DNA of 64,000 nt from Aliarcobacter faecis (GTDB lineage Bacteria > Campylobacterota > Campylobacteria > Campylobacterales > Arcobacteraceae): assembly GCF_013201705.1 (NCBI RefSeq), contig NZ_CP053837.1:248001-312000 (forward strand), read 5' to 3'. Made by a program: the position numbers and the translations under genes. Under the pieces are notes generated by a model that had not been told where the DNA came from, ran no database searches, and saw only the letters and a program-made list of their open reading frames with translations. This document shows, piece after piece, positions 44,847-57,478 of the stretch (its first letter is position 1; every line of letters starts with the position of its first letter).

Positions 44847-46046
44847 ATGATTTATCAAATTAGATTTAAAATTTACTTTTATTTATTTCTTACTTTTATT
44901 ACAAGTTTATTGCTACTAAAAGTTGAGTACTCTTTAAGTATATCGTATAAAGAGGCTTTAAATCTATTTGTAAATCACTCAATTTTATCTATTATTACAA
45001 ATATTTCTACATATTTTTTTGGACACAATGATTTGGCTTTACGAGGTCCTTTTATTCTTTTATATGTTTTAAGTGCGTTTTTAATGCATAAAATTACAAA
45101 AAATTATTTTAAATATGAAAAAGATAGATTTATAAATATTTTAATATTTATGATGCTACCAGGTGTTTTAAGTGCTTCCTTATTAGTAAATACAGCAATA
45201 ATTGTTACATTCTTTACTCTGCTTTATATCTATTACTATAATAAACATCAAAAACATCTATATATTCTTTTACCATTTCTACTTTTTGTTGATAACTCTT
45301 TTGCTATTTTATATTTGGCTTTGTTCTTCTTCTCTTTTAAAACAAAAGATCGATTACTCTTATATTTAAGTGTAATTTTGTTTTTTATATCAATATTTAT
45401 ATATGGTTTTTCAACAGATGGAAGACCAAGAGGTTTTTTAATAGATACGGTTGGAATCTATTCAGCTATTTTTTCTCCAGTTCTTTTTTTATACTTTTTA
45501 TATGCTATTTATAAAGTAGCCTTTTTTAAGGATAGAAATTTAGTTTGGTATATTAGTTTTACAGCCTTGATTTTATCAATAGTGATATCTTTTAGACAAA
45601 GAGTTTATATAGAAGATTTTGCACCTTTTGTTGTAATTTTCCTTCCTATAATGTTAAAAATGTTTTTAAATGCTTATAGAATTAGGTTAAGAGAATTTAG
45701 AAAATCATATAATATCTTAGCAATTTTAACTATTTTAATGCTTTTTATAAATATATTTTTTACTTTTATAAATAAGCCTTTATACTATTTCTTACCAGAG
45801 CCAAAAAAACATTTTGTTTATCAATACCATTTTGCAAAAGAGTTGGCAAAAGAGTTAAAAGAAAGAGGTATAAATAATATTATTATAGATGATGAAGAAT
45901 TAGCTTTAAGGCTTAGATTTTATGAAATATATATAGGAGATGAATACTTCTTATCTACAAAAGAGTTTTATAATTACGATGAAAAAGTAGTTATAAGCTA
46001 CTCAGGTAAAGATTTATTTTTTGTGTATATTAAAAAATTAAAATGA
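44847..46046 (+). CDS. polytopic membrane protein, possibly GT-C glycosyltransferase-like
   Basis: This 399-residue protein has about nine or ten membrane helices over residues 8-310 and a soluble C-terminal domain (about 320-399). The first periplasmic loop with GHNDLALRGPFILLY resembles the loop of GT-C and PMT-type glycosyltransferases, which use an acidic residue there. No exact family was recognised. It starts 1 bp after the glutaminase gene and overlaps the pseudopilin-like gene by four bases, so the three are one transcript. Confidence 0.65.
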   Translation: MIYQIRFKIYFYLFLTFITSLLLLKVEYSLSISYKEALNLFVNHSILSIITNISTYFFGHNDLALRGPFILLYVLSAFLMHKITKNYFKYEKDRFINILIFMMLPGVLSASLLVNTAIIVTFFTLLYIYYYNKHQKHLYILLPFLLFVDNSFAILYLALFFFSFKTKDRLLLYLSVILFFISIFIYGFSTDGRPRGFLIDTVGIYSAIFSPVLFLYFLYAIYKVAFFKDRNLVWYISFTALILSIVISFRQRVYIEDFAPFVVIFLPIMLKMFLNAYRIRLREFRKSYNILAILTILMLFINIFFTFINKPLYYFLPEPKKHFVYQYHFAKELAKELKERGINNIIIDDEELALRLRFYEIYIGDEYFLSTKEFYNYDEKVVISYSGKDLFFVYIKKLK

Positions 46047-46657
46047 AAAAGGCATCAATTTTATTTGAATTAATTCTAATAATAGTGCTTATTTCTATAA
46101 TTTATGTAATTTTTCTACCAAAACCAAATACAAATAGATTAGAAGAGTTAAAAAATAGAATAACTTTATACTTAAAACAAGTGAGATATCAAGCATTAAT
46201 AGATGATAAATATGATGAAGAAGAGGCTTTATGGCATAAAAGAAGATGGACTATGAAGTTTTTTAGATGTCGAGAGAGTGTTGGTGGGATATATTTTTCT
46301 ATTTATAGTGAAAAAAATGATACAGGACAACCAAATCAAAAAGAGAGTTTAAAAGATCCACTTACAAATAAATATATTTATAATAACAACTATTGTAAAG
46401 AAAGTTTAGAAAATAGTAAATATACACTTCTTACTAAAAATTATGATATTAAAACAGTTGAAATTAGTTGCAATAGTACAGACTCCTTAGGACAAATATC
46501 TTTTGGAAATGATGGAAGAGTATATTCTAAATTATCAAACTTTACTAATGAACAGTATGCTTATGAGATAAAAACTCCTTGTAAAATGAAATTTATAGCA
46601 AATAATAATAAATTTATTGAAGTTGAAATATCGTCAAAAACGGGTTTTGTGGAATAA
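46043..46657 (+). CDS. pseudopilin-like protein with type III/IV prepilin N terminus
   Basis: The 204-residue protein starts MKKASILFELILIIVLIS. A basic leader is followed by a hydrophobic helix with Glu at +5 if prepilin peptidase cuts after Ala4 (Ala instead of the usual Gly). The periplasmic part (about 30-204) has five cysteines that could form disulfides. This fits a minor pseudopilin for DNA uptake or secretion. No other pilus gene is in the window. It overlaps the membrane protein gene by four bases. Confidence 0.65.
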   Translation: MKKASILFELILIIVLISIIYVIFLPKPNTNRLEELKNRITLYLKQVRYQALIDDKYDEEEALWHKRRWTMKFFRCRESVGGIYFSIYSEKNDTGQPNQKESLKDPLTNKYIYNNNYCKESLENSKYTLLTKNYDIKTVEISCNSTDSLGQISFGNDGRVYSKLSNFTNEQYAYEIKTPCKMKFIANNNKFIEVEISSKTGFVE

Positions 46658-46714
46658 ATTAAAACAAAAAGAAGCTAAATCCGCAAATTTAAGCTAGATT
46701 TAATAAGAAACCTC

Positions 46715-46743
46715 TTGACAAAGTGGAAAAAACCTATTATAAT
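46715..46743 (+). promoter_or_regulatory. rRNA operon promoter, full sigma-70 consensus
   Basis: TTGACA at 46715-46720, a 17-bp spacer and TATAAT at 46738-46743 match the sigma-70 consensus perfectly. A C/G-rich discriminator (TCCCGTCC) follows before the expected start near 46750, as in promoters under stringent control. Confidence 0.9.
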
Positions 46744-46749
46744 TCCCGT

Positions 46750-47042
46750 CCAATTTGACCACAGAGGGTTAAAATTACGATCTTTAAAAGGATAAGTAAG
46801 TTTGTAAAGAAGAAGTGAAGTAATCTTTGTAAACCGAATATGTTAAACTTGATATTCAAAAAAAATAAAAAAGAACAAGAAGTAAATTCTTGTCTATAAA
46901 TTTGAGTGATAATTTTGTAACTAACAATAAATTGAGAAATTTAGAGTAATTATAAAATATGTCAGTTTCAAACACTATAAAAAGATAAAAGATATTTAAT
47001 TTTTATGTATATAAATACATACTTTAAATATAGAATAAAAAA
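46750..47042 (+). other. rRNA leader with 16S processing arm
   Basis: This is about 290 bases of non-coding leader before 16S. Bases 46821-46857 are complementary, with few mismatches, to 48611-48646 beyond the 16S 3' end, forming the long stem that RNase III cuts. A weak boxA-like sequence (GATCTTTAAAA) near 46780 might recruit antitermination factors. No ORF is present. Confidence 0.75.
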
Positions 47043-48560
<1,518 letters not shown>

Positions 48561-48610
48561 CAGAGAATAGAATTAAGATTTGTTTCTTAATGATTCAAAA
48601 GAGAAAAAAA

Positions 48611-48646
48611 GAAAATCAAGATAATATATTCGGTTTATAAAGATTA
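48611..48646 (+). other. 3' arm of the 16S RNase III processing stem
   Basis: The reverse complement matches 46821-46857 in the leader, including an uninterrupted AAACCGAATAT block, so the two arms pair around the 16S gene. Confidence 0.75.
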
Positions 48647-48665
48647 TTTGATAAATAGGTGAAAT

Positions 48666-48742
48666 GGGCCTATAGCTCAGCTGGCTAGAGCGCTCGACTG
48701 ATAATCGTGAGGTCTCAGGTTCAAGTCCTGATAGGCCCACCA
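48666..48742 (+). tRNA. tRNA-Ile (GAT)
   Basis: The 77-nt cloverleaf has acceptor arm GGGCCTA paired with TAGGCCC, anticodon loop CTGATAA (anticodon GAT), GGTTCAAGTCC T-arm and an encoded CCA end. It lies in the 16S-23S spacer. Confidence 0.97.
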
Positions 48743-48767
48743 TTAAATAATCTTAAAAGATTAGAGT

Positions 48768-48843
48768 GGGGAATTAGCTCAGCTGGGAGAGCGCCTGCTT
48801 TGCACGCAGGAGGTCAGCGGTTCGATCCCGCTATTCTCCACCA
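48768..48843 (+). tRNA. tRNA-Ala (TGC)
   Basis: The 76-nt cloverleaf has acceptor GGGGAAT paired with ATTCTCC, anticodon loop TTTGCAC (anticodon TGC), GGTTCGATCCC T-arm and an encoded CCA. It lies 25 bp after tRNA-Ile, the common order in bacterial rRNA operons. Confidence 0.97.
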
Positions 48844-49193
48844 CTAAAGAGAGATTTAATATAAGTTTTATAGAGATATAAGATTTATATTAGAGCTTTA
48901 AATAGAAGTTTCTAAAGATATTTAAAAATATAATGTTAAAGTCTTTTAATTTTTTTCGTAAGGTTAAATAGAAATATTTAATTTTAAAACAAAAAAATTT
49001 CATATCTAAAATTTAATAGAGATATTAAATTAACTATAGATAACACAACTAGATTATTAGAGTATATAGAGATATATATGTTTAATAAGATAGTAGCCAA
49101 AGAATATTATCAAATTTATAAATATAAGAAATTATATTTATAGGCAAGAAAAAAGGAACCTGAATAAAATCGTAAGATTTTTTTAGGCTCCGT
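48844..49193 (+). other. tRNA-Ala to 23S spacer with processing signals
   Basis: This is 350 AT-rich bases without a gene. Bases 49077-49104 are complementary to 52112-52140 after 23S (TTAATAAGATAGTA core), forming the 23S RNase III stem. A second local hairpin with imperfect arms 49155-49171 and 49176-49191 abuts the 23S start. The rest shows no recognisable feature. Confidence 0.7.
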
Positions 49194-52106
<2,913 letters not shown>

Positions 52107-52307
52107 ATCATTTCTTTGGTTTACTATCTTATTAAGCATATTTTACTTATGTTTAATTTGTTGATTTATATGTAGTTATACAAATATGAAAGCATAAAGA
52201 CTTTAGCATTAGATTCTCAAATATCACAATTTGAGTAGAAAGAGTTAATCCTTTTAGAATTACAATATTCTTTAAGCATTTATACTTTAACTTTTTTTAC
52301 TCAAATT
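52107..52307 (+). other. 23S-5S spacer
   Basis: It holds the 3' arm of the 23S processing stem (52112-52140) and a perfect 7-bp hairpin (52216-52222 with 52229-52235). The 5' arm of a short stem around 5S is at 52299-52305, pairing with 52427-52433. There is no gene and no tRNA. Confidence 0.65.
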
Positions 52308-52425
52308 TGTTGGTGGTTAAAGAGAAGTGGAAATACCCAGTACCATTCCGAACCTGGCAGTCAAGCACTTCATCGCCGATAATACTGCAGGGTCCCCTTG
52401 TGGAAACGTAGGTCGCCGCCAGCTC
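52308..52425 (+). rRNA. rrf: 5S ribosomal RNA
   Basis: This is about 118 nt. The end helix GTTGGTGG (52309-52316) pairs with CCGCCAGC (52416-52423). The internal CCATTCCGAACCTGGCAGTCAAG loop-A/B pattern and GCCGATAATACTGCAGGGT region are typical of 5S. It is the last gene of the rRNA operon. Confidence 0.93.
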
Positions 52426-52447
52426 TTTTGAGTTTTTACATACACAC

Positions 52448-52500
52448 AAAAGCTTAGCTCTTTATACTATTATCAGTATATCGTGCTAAGCTTTTTTTTT
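52448..52500 (+). terminator. rRNA operon terminator
   Basis: An 11-bp stem (52448-52458 with 52485-52495) with a small nested AT hairpin in the loop ends in a run of ten T. Confidence 0.88.
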
Positions 52501-52789
52501 ACCTACTTTTTTTCACATTGCAATTTATCGAAGCTCTAGACAAAACTTTATTCTATCTTTGACTTCTTTATTTCTTAGCTTTAATACATTTATTGATTTT
52601 TATGGAGTTGAGTTAAATCGAATTTGAGTTAAAAAGAATAAAAAATTTGAAATTGTATTTTAGTATATAGATTGGCAATTAAATCAAAAGTTTTTTAAAT
52701 GTGAGAAAATTATTGGTACATACTCTAGTATTATATTATCTTATAAATTATTATTTTTAATATGAGATTGTAATTCTAAAAATATTAAA
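52501..52789. other. gene-free AT-rich gap
   Basis: Both strands show frequent stops and no ribosome-binding site with a plausible ORF. No tRNA, riboswitch or repeat was recognised in this stretch between the rRNA terminator and the cyclophilin terminator. Confidence 0.6.
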
Positions 52790-52813
52790 AAGAAGTAGTT
52801 AAATTTACTTCTT
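52790..52813 (-). terminator. terminator of ftsI-cyclophilin unit
   Basis: A perfect 8-bp stem (52790-52797 with 52806-52813) lies seven bases past the cyclophilin stop and is followed on the reverse strand by TTTTAAT and further T-rich sequence. Confidence 0.65.
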
Positions 52814-52819
52814 CTTAAT

Positions 52820-53326
52820 TTATCTATTTTCTAATATCTCAATAGAGATAATTTCATCTTTTTGTTTAATACTATCAAGAACTTCAAAACTTTCAGTATC
52901 ATCTGGATTAATTCCACCAAATACAGTATGATTTCTATCTAAATGAGGACAAGCAACAAAGCAGATAAAAAATTGGCTTCCACCTGTATTTCTTCCTGCA
53001 TGTGCCATTGATATACTACCTCTATTATGAATTTGTTTTGGAGCATCTATTTCACAAGCAATTGCCCACTCTGGTCCACCCATTCCTGAGCCTTCTGGGC
53101 ATCCACCTTGAGCCATAAATCCAGCTATTACTCTATGGAAATTTAATCCATTATAAAAACCATCATTTGCTAAAGTTGCAAAGTTTGCAACAGTATTTGG
53201 AGTCTCTTCATTGAATAACTCAATCCAAATTACACCTTTATTTGTAGTAATTTTTGCAAATTTAAATTTTGCTAACTCCTCTTTTGTATAGTCATGAACT
53301 TTTAATTCTTTTTTAAATCTAAACAT
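52820..53326 (-). CDS. peptidyl-prolyl cis-trans isomerase (cyclophilin type)
   Basis: This 168-residue single-domain cyclophilin speeds proline isomerisation in protein folding. The core motifs are FHRVIAGFMAQGG (with the catalytic Arg), MAHAGRNTGGSQFFI and HTVFG. There is no signal peptide, so it is cytosolic. It lies 13 bp after ftsI in the same transcript. Confidence 0.93.
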   Translation of the reverse strand: MFRFKKELKVHDYTKEELAKFKFAKITTNKGVIWIELFNEETPNTVANFATLANDGFYNGLNFHRVIAGFMAQGGCPEGSGMGGPEWAIACEIDAPKQIHNRGSISMAHAGRNTGGSQFFICFVACPHLDRNHTVFGGINPDDTESFEVLDSIKQKDEIISIEILENR

Positions 53327-53339
53327 TATTTTCCTTTCT

Positions 53340-55193
53340 TTAATTTTGTTGAATTATACCCTCTTTAGGTACTAAGTAGTTTAATTTTACTAAATTTTGT
53401 ACAATCTCTTTAAAAACAGGAACGGCTGATTGTGAAGCATAATAGTAGTACCAGTTTGGTCCAGTAGAGTTTGGATTGAATACTGTAACTCCAATTGTAT
53501 ATGAGTTTCCTTTATCATCATTTACAAAACCAATAAATGAAGATATATATTTTTTAAGATATTTTCCTCCTCTTGCAATTTGTGCTGTTCCTGTTTTTCC
53601 ACCAATTTCAAGACCCTGTATTCTTGCACTTCTTCCTGTACCTTCATCAACAGTTTTTACAAGCATTCTTTTCATCTCCAAAGCAGTTGCTTTTGATATA
53701 ATTTGTTCAGGTTTATCATCAAATGGTTTATATTTTTGTCCATCATAAGTTATATGATCAACAATTCTTGGAGTTACCATAGCTCCATCATTGTTAAAAA
53801 CGGAATAAGATTTTATAAGTTGAATAAATGTTGAAGTCATACCTTGACCATAAGAAACAGTTGCTTTAAAAATATTATCTCTTTTATCTTTATCATTTGC
53901 AGAAAATTGCCAAATTTTTGGCATTAAACCTTTTTTCTCATAAGGTAAATCAATTCCTGTTTTTCTTCCAAAGCCAAATTTCTTCATACCTTCAAAAAAC
54001 TCTGGACCAGTTAATCTTTGAGCTATTTGTAAAGTTCCTATATTTGATGAAAATATTACTATATCATCTAAACTTAAATAGCTTTTTGTGAATTTATGGT
54101 CATCTTTAATAGTAAATCTTCCAATAGGATAAGCACCTTTTCCACCACCACTATTATATGCAGGAAAACTCTCATTTTTTTTGATTAAGCCTTTATCCAT
54201 AGCAAGAGATATTGAAATAGGTTTTACAACTGAACCCGGTTCAAATTGATACTCAACAGCATTTACATTTAGATTTGGAATATCTGCTTGTTTGATAGAT
54301 TCAGGATTAAATCTGTTTGATGATGCCATTGTTAATATTTTTCCTGTACGGCTCTCCATAATTGCAACAATTATTTCATCTGCATTTAGTTTCTTTTTAT
54401 GATTATCTAAAGTTGATTCATTATTTTTTTGTAATTTTAAAGGGATATTTAAATTTAAAGTTGCTCCATCTACTCTTTGAGTCATTTCTGAGTTTTTATC
54501 AAAATTTACATAATTTATAACATCTCTTTGACCCTTTAAGATACCATCTTTTACATTGTTTAAATAAGTATTATAAAATTTTTCTAAACCTTTTACTCCA
54601 TTTACTTTTGTTTTTCCATTCTCAGCTTCAAATTTTGAGATATAACCAATAACTGGAGTTAAAGTATTTCCATAGGCAAAGCCTCTTTTTTCTCCACTTT
54701 CGCTAATAGTTAATCTTTTTACTAATTTTGAACCATTTACCATTCTAGCAGTAAAGACACCTAATTGCCCAAGTTTAAAATCTAACTCTTTTAAGTTTTT
54801 AGCTGATCTTGAGTTTATATTATAAGATAAAACTAAATTTCCAGGGCTTTTTTCCCCTTCTTTTAATTTTTCTTTTAAAATATTATAATCTACACCACTA
54901 TAAATAGAGAAAAGATTTAAAAATAACTCTTTTTTTTCAGGGTCAATATGCCTAGTATCTATTTCTGCTCTATATAGTTTTTTTGATGATGAAATTTTAA
55001 AATTATCATCGCTTACAATATCACCTCTTACAGAAAGCTCTTTTTTTTCAGCTTTTAAAGAGATAGTGTGTTTTTTATCGTTTACTGTTCTAAAAATTGA
55101 TGTTAAAAGAAGTAATACAAAAAGGAAAATAAAAGTAAAAAGTATTATAATTTTTTTAGTATTATCAATTTCAAAGATTTTATTTGATGACAT
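53340..55193 (-). CDS. ftsI: septal peptidoglycan transpeptidase (penicillin-binding protein, FtsI type)
   Basis: This class B PBP cross-links septal peptidoglycan with FtsW. It has a short cytoplasmic tail, a membrane helix (about 14-37), a pedestal domain (60-225) and a transpeptidase domain. Transpeptidase motifs are SVVK in EPGSVVKPIS, SSN in IFSSNIGT and KTG in GGKTGTAQ. I use the ATG at 55193 (MSSNKIFEID). The longer frame to 55256 would run into the divergent ftsW gene. The product is 617 residues. It diverges from ftsW over 28 bp with a palindromic -10 region. Confidence 0.93.
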   Translation of the reverse strand: MSSNKIFEIDNTKKIIILFTFIFLFVLLLLTSIFRTVNDKKHTISLKAEKKELSVRGDIVSDDNFKISSSKKLYRAEIDTRHIDPEKKELFLNLFSIYSGVDYNILKEKLKEGEKSPGNLVLSYNINSRSAKNLKELDFKLGQLGVFTARMVNGSKLVKRLTISESGEKRGFAYGNTLTPVIGYISKFEAENGKTKVNGVKGLEKFYNTYLNNVKDGILKGQRDVINYVNFDKNSEMTQRVDGATLNLNIPLKLQKNNESTLDNHKKKLNADEIIVAIMESRTGKILTMASSNRFNPESIKQADIPNLNVNAVEYQFEPGSVVKPISISLAMDKGLIKKNESFPAYNSGGGKGAYPIGRFTIKDDHKFTKSYLSLDDIVIFSSNIGTLQIAQRLTGPEFFEGMKKFGFGRKTGIDLPYEKKGLMPKIWQFSANDKDKRDNIFKATVSYGQGMTSTFIQLIKSYSVFNNDGAMVTPRIVDHITYDGQKYKPFDDKPEQIISKATALEMKRMLVKTVDEGTGRSARIQGLEIGGKTGTAQIARGGKYLKKYISSFIGFVNDDKGNSYTIGVTVFNPNSTGPNWYYYYASQSAVPVFKEIVQNLVKLNYLVPKEGIIQQN

Positions 55194-55205
55194 ATTTATC
55201 CACAA

Positions 55206-55217
55206 TATTATATAATA
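55206..55217. promoter_or_regulatory. bidirectional promoter (-10 elements) between ftsI and ftsW
   Basis: TATTATATAATA is a 12-bp perfect palindrome carrying TATAAT in both directions (55211-55216 forward, 55212-55207 reverse). The forward start would fall at the ftsW ATG (55222). The reverse start would fall about 7 nt before the ftsI ATG (55193). Both -35 regions would lie inside the opposite gene. Confidence 0.6.
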
Positions 55218-55221
55218 AGAT

Positions 55222-56448
55222 ATGAATTTTAGCGAAAACAATATTAAACAAAACAATAATAACCCAATTTTAGCACAAGCTGATTACTCACTGTTTATTT
55301 TAGTGTCAATTTTAGTAATAATGAGTATGATTTTTTCATATTCATTAACTGTTTATACAGTTGAATTTTTTGGATATGAGAAATACCATTTTTTTCTAAG
55401 ACAATTTGTTGTTGGAGTAGCCTCTATTTTTATTATGTGGTATTTATCAAAAAAAGATCCATCAAAAATTTTGGGAAAAATAGGAATGTTCTGTTTTGTT
55501 TTTTTCTTTACTCTTATGGTTGTCATGCCTGTTCTTCCAGGTTTTTTAGTAACTGAATCAGGAGGAGCAAATAGGTGGATTAGGCTTCCTGGTTTTTCTT
55601 TATCTCCTGTTGAGTTTTTTAAAATAGGATTTGTTTACTTTATCTCTTGGTCTTTTAATAGAAAAGTTTTAAATCAGCCTAAAAAAGGACTTATTGGGGA
55701 TACTATAATTCTTGCACCATATTTTTTATTTTTTATGATAGTTGTTTTTATAATTGCTTTTTTACAAAAAGATTTAGGACAAGTTGTTCTTTTGGGTGCA
55801 ATTTTGGTTGTTTTAATTATTTTTGCAAATAGATCTTTTAAAATATTTTTAGCATTAGGAGGTTTAGCTGTAATTGGAGTTGTTGGGTTGATTATTGCAG
55901 CGCCACATAGAATAAAAAGGATTCACTCTTGGTGGTCAATGGTTCAAGATGGAATATTATCTGTTTTGCCTTCTTCTTTTGAAACATATTTAAGAATTGA
56001 TGATTTACCTGAACCTTATCAAGTTTCATACTCTTTAAAAGCGATAAATAATGGTGGTTTTTTTGGACAGGGAATAGGATTAGGAGATGTAAAATTGGGT
56101 TTTTTATCTGAAGTTCATACAGACTTTGTTTTAGCTGGTATTACTGAAGAGTTAGGACTTTTAGGTTTAGCTTTTATCTCTTTTATTATTTTGATGATTA
56201 TTTGGAGAATATTTAAAATAAGTAGAAGAGTTGAAAATAATATCTACCATCTATTTACTGTTAGTGTTGCTTTGATGATAATTGTTGCTTTTATTATAAA
56301 CTCTTATGGTATTTCTGGAATGATACCAATAAAAGGTATTGCAGTACCATTTTTATCTTATGGTGGTTCTTCAATGCTTGCAATGTCAATAGCAATAGGT
56401 TTAGTTTTATCTATAAGTCGAACTATGAAGAGTAATTTTAAGGGCTAA
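55222..56448 (+). CDS. ftsW: septal peptidoglycan glycosyltransferase FtsW
   Basis: This 408-residue SEDS polymerase uses lipid II to make septal glycan with FtsI. It has about ten membrane helices. Signature parts are GGANRWIRLPGFSLSPVEFFKI, FLQKDLGQVV (catalytic Asp region), GGFFGQGIGLG, DFVLAGITEELG and the C-terminal KGIAVPFLSYGGSS. FtsW rather than RodA is supported by divergence from ftsI and the following murG. The -10 hexamer ends six bases before the ATG and no strong ribosome-binding site is seen, so the mRNA may be leaderless. Confidence 0.93.
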   Translation: MNFSENNIKQNNNNPILAQADYSLFILVSILVIMSMIFSYSLTVYTVEFFGYEKYHFFLRQFVVGVASIFIMWYLSKKDPSKILGKIGMFCFVFFFTLMVVMPVLPGFLVTESGGANRWIRLPGFSLSPVEFFKIGFVYFISWSFNRKVLNQPKKGLIGDTIILAPYFLFFMIVVFIIAFLQKDLGQVVLLGAILVVLIIFANRSFKIFLALGGLAVIGVVGLIIAAPHRIKRIHSWWSMVQDGILSVLPSSFETYLRIDDLPEPYQVSYSLKAINNGGFFGQGIGLGDVKLGFLSEVHTDFVLAGITEELGLLGLAFISFIILMIIWRIFKISRRVENNIYHLFTVSVALMIIVAFIINSYGISGMIPIKGIAVPFLSYGGSSMLAMSIAIGLVLSISRTMKSNFKG

Positions 56449-56449
56449 A

Positions 56450-57478
56450 ATGATTAATATTGTAGTAGTAACTGGTGGAGGAACAGGAGGGCATCTAAAA
56501 ATAGCGGATGTTTTTATCGATGAGTTTGTAAAAAGAGGTTTTGAAGTTATTTATATTGGTTCTACTTATGGACAAGATAGAACTTGGTTTGAAAATGATA
56601 AAAGAATAAAAGAGATAATTTTTTTAAATACAAGTGGAGTTGTAAATAAAAAGGGCATTAAAAAAATATTTTCTCTTTTGAATATTTTTTATAAAGCTTT
56701 TTATTGTTTAAAAATTTTAAAAAAATATGAAGTTAAAAAAGTTATTTCTGTTGGTGGATTTTCAGCTGCTAGTGCTAGTATTGCAACAATATTTAAGAAA
56801 GATTGTGAACTTTTTTTACATGAACAAAACTCAAAAATAGGTGCGTTAAATCAAAAAACTTTAAAATATACAAAAAAAGCTTATTCCTCTTTTCACAATT
56901 TCTCACCTGTAAAAGATTATCCTGTTGATTTAAAGTTTTTTCAAAATGCAAGAATAAGAAAAGAGCTTAAAACTATTGCTTTTTTTGGTGGTTCTCAAGG
57001 AGCAGTTGCTATAAATAATTTTGCACTAAAAATTGCTTCAAAATTAAATGAAATGGGTATAAAAATTATTCATCAAGCTGGAAGAAATGATTTTCTAAGA
57101 GTTAAAGAGGAGTATGAAAAACTAGGAGTTAAAGCAGATGTTTTTGATTTTACAAAAGATATTTTAGAAAAGATGAAAGAGTCAGATTTTTGTGTAAGTA
57201 GAGCTGGAGCTTCTACACTTTTTGAACTTTGTGCAAATAATCTTCCAACTTTTTTTATTCCATTTAAATATGCAGCTTCAAATCATCAATATTATAATGC
57301 AAAAGCTTTACTAGATAAAAATTTATGTTTTTTACAAAATGAAGATGAGTTAAATGAAATTGAGTTTTTAGATATTTTAAAAAGTGCAAATCTTGAGAAG
57401 ATTAGCCTTGGTTTAAAAGATTTCATTAAACCAAAAGCTATAGAAAAAATTGTTGATGATATTTTATCTGAGAATTAA
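56450..57478 (+). CDS. murG: UDP-GlcNAc:undecaprenyl-pyrophosphoryl-MurNAc-pentapeptide GlcNAc transferase
   Basis: MurG adds GlcNAc to lipid I, making lipid II on the inner face of the membrane. The 342-residue GT-B fold protein has GGGTGGHLKIA (9-19), SVGGFSAAS, the LFLHEQNSKIG loop, FFGGSQGAVAI and a C-domain SRAGASTLFEL motif. It starts 1 bp after ftsW, so they are co-transcribed. Its stop overlaps that of convergent uppP by four bases. Confidence 0.95.
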   Translation: MINIVVVTGGGTGGHLKIADVFIDEFVKRGFEVIYIGSTYGQDRTWFENDKRIKEIIFLNTSGVVNKKGIKKIFSLLNIFYKAFYCLKILKKYEVKKVISVGGFSAASASIATIFKKDCELFLHEQNSKIGALNQKTLKYTKKAYSSFHNFSPVKDYPVDLKFFQNARIRKELKTIAFFGGSQGAVAINNFALKIASKLNEMGIKIIHQAGRNDFLRVKEEYEKLGVKADVFDFTKDILEKMKESDFCVSRAGASTLFELCANNLPTFFIPFKYAASNHQYYNAKALLDKNLCFLQNEDELNEIEFLDILKSANLEKISLGLKDFIKPKAIEKIVDDILSEN

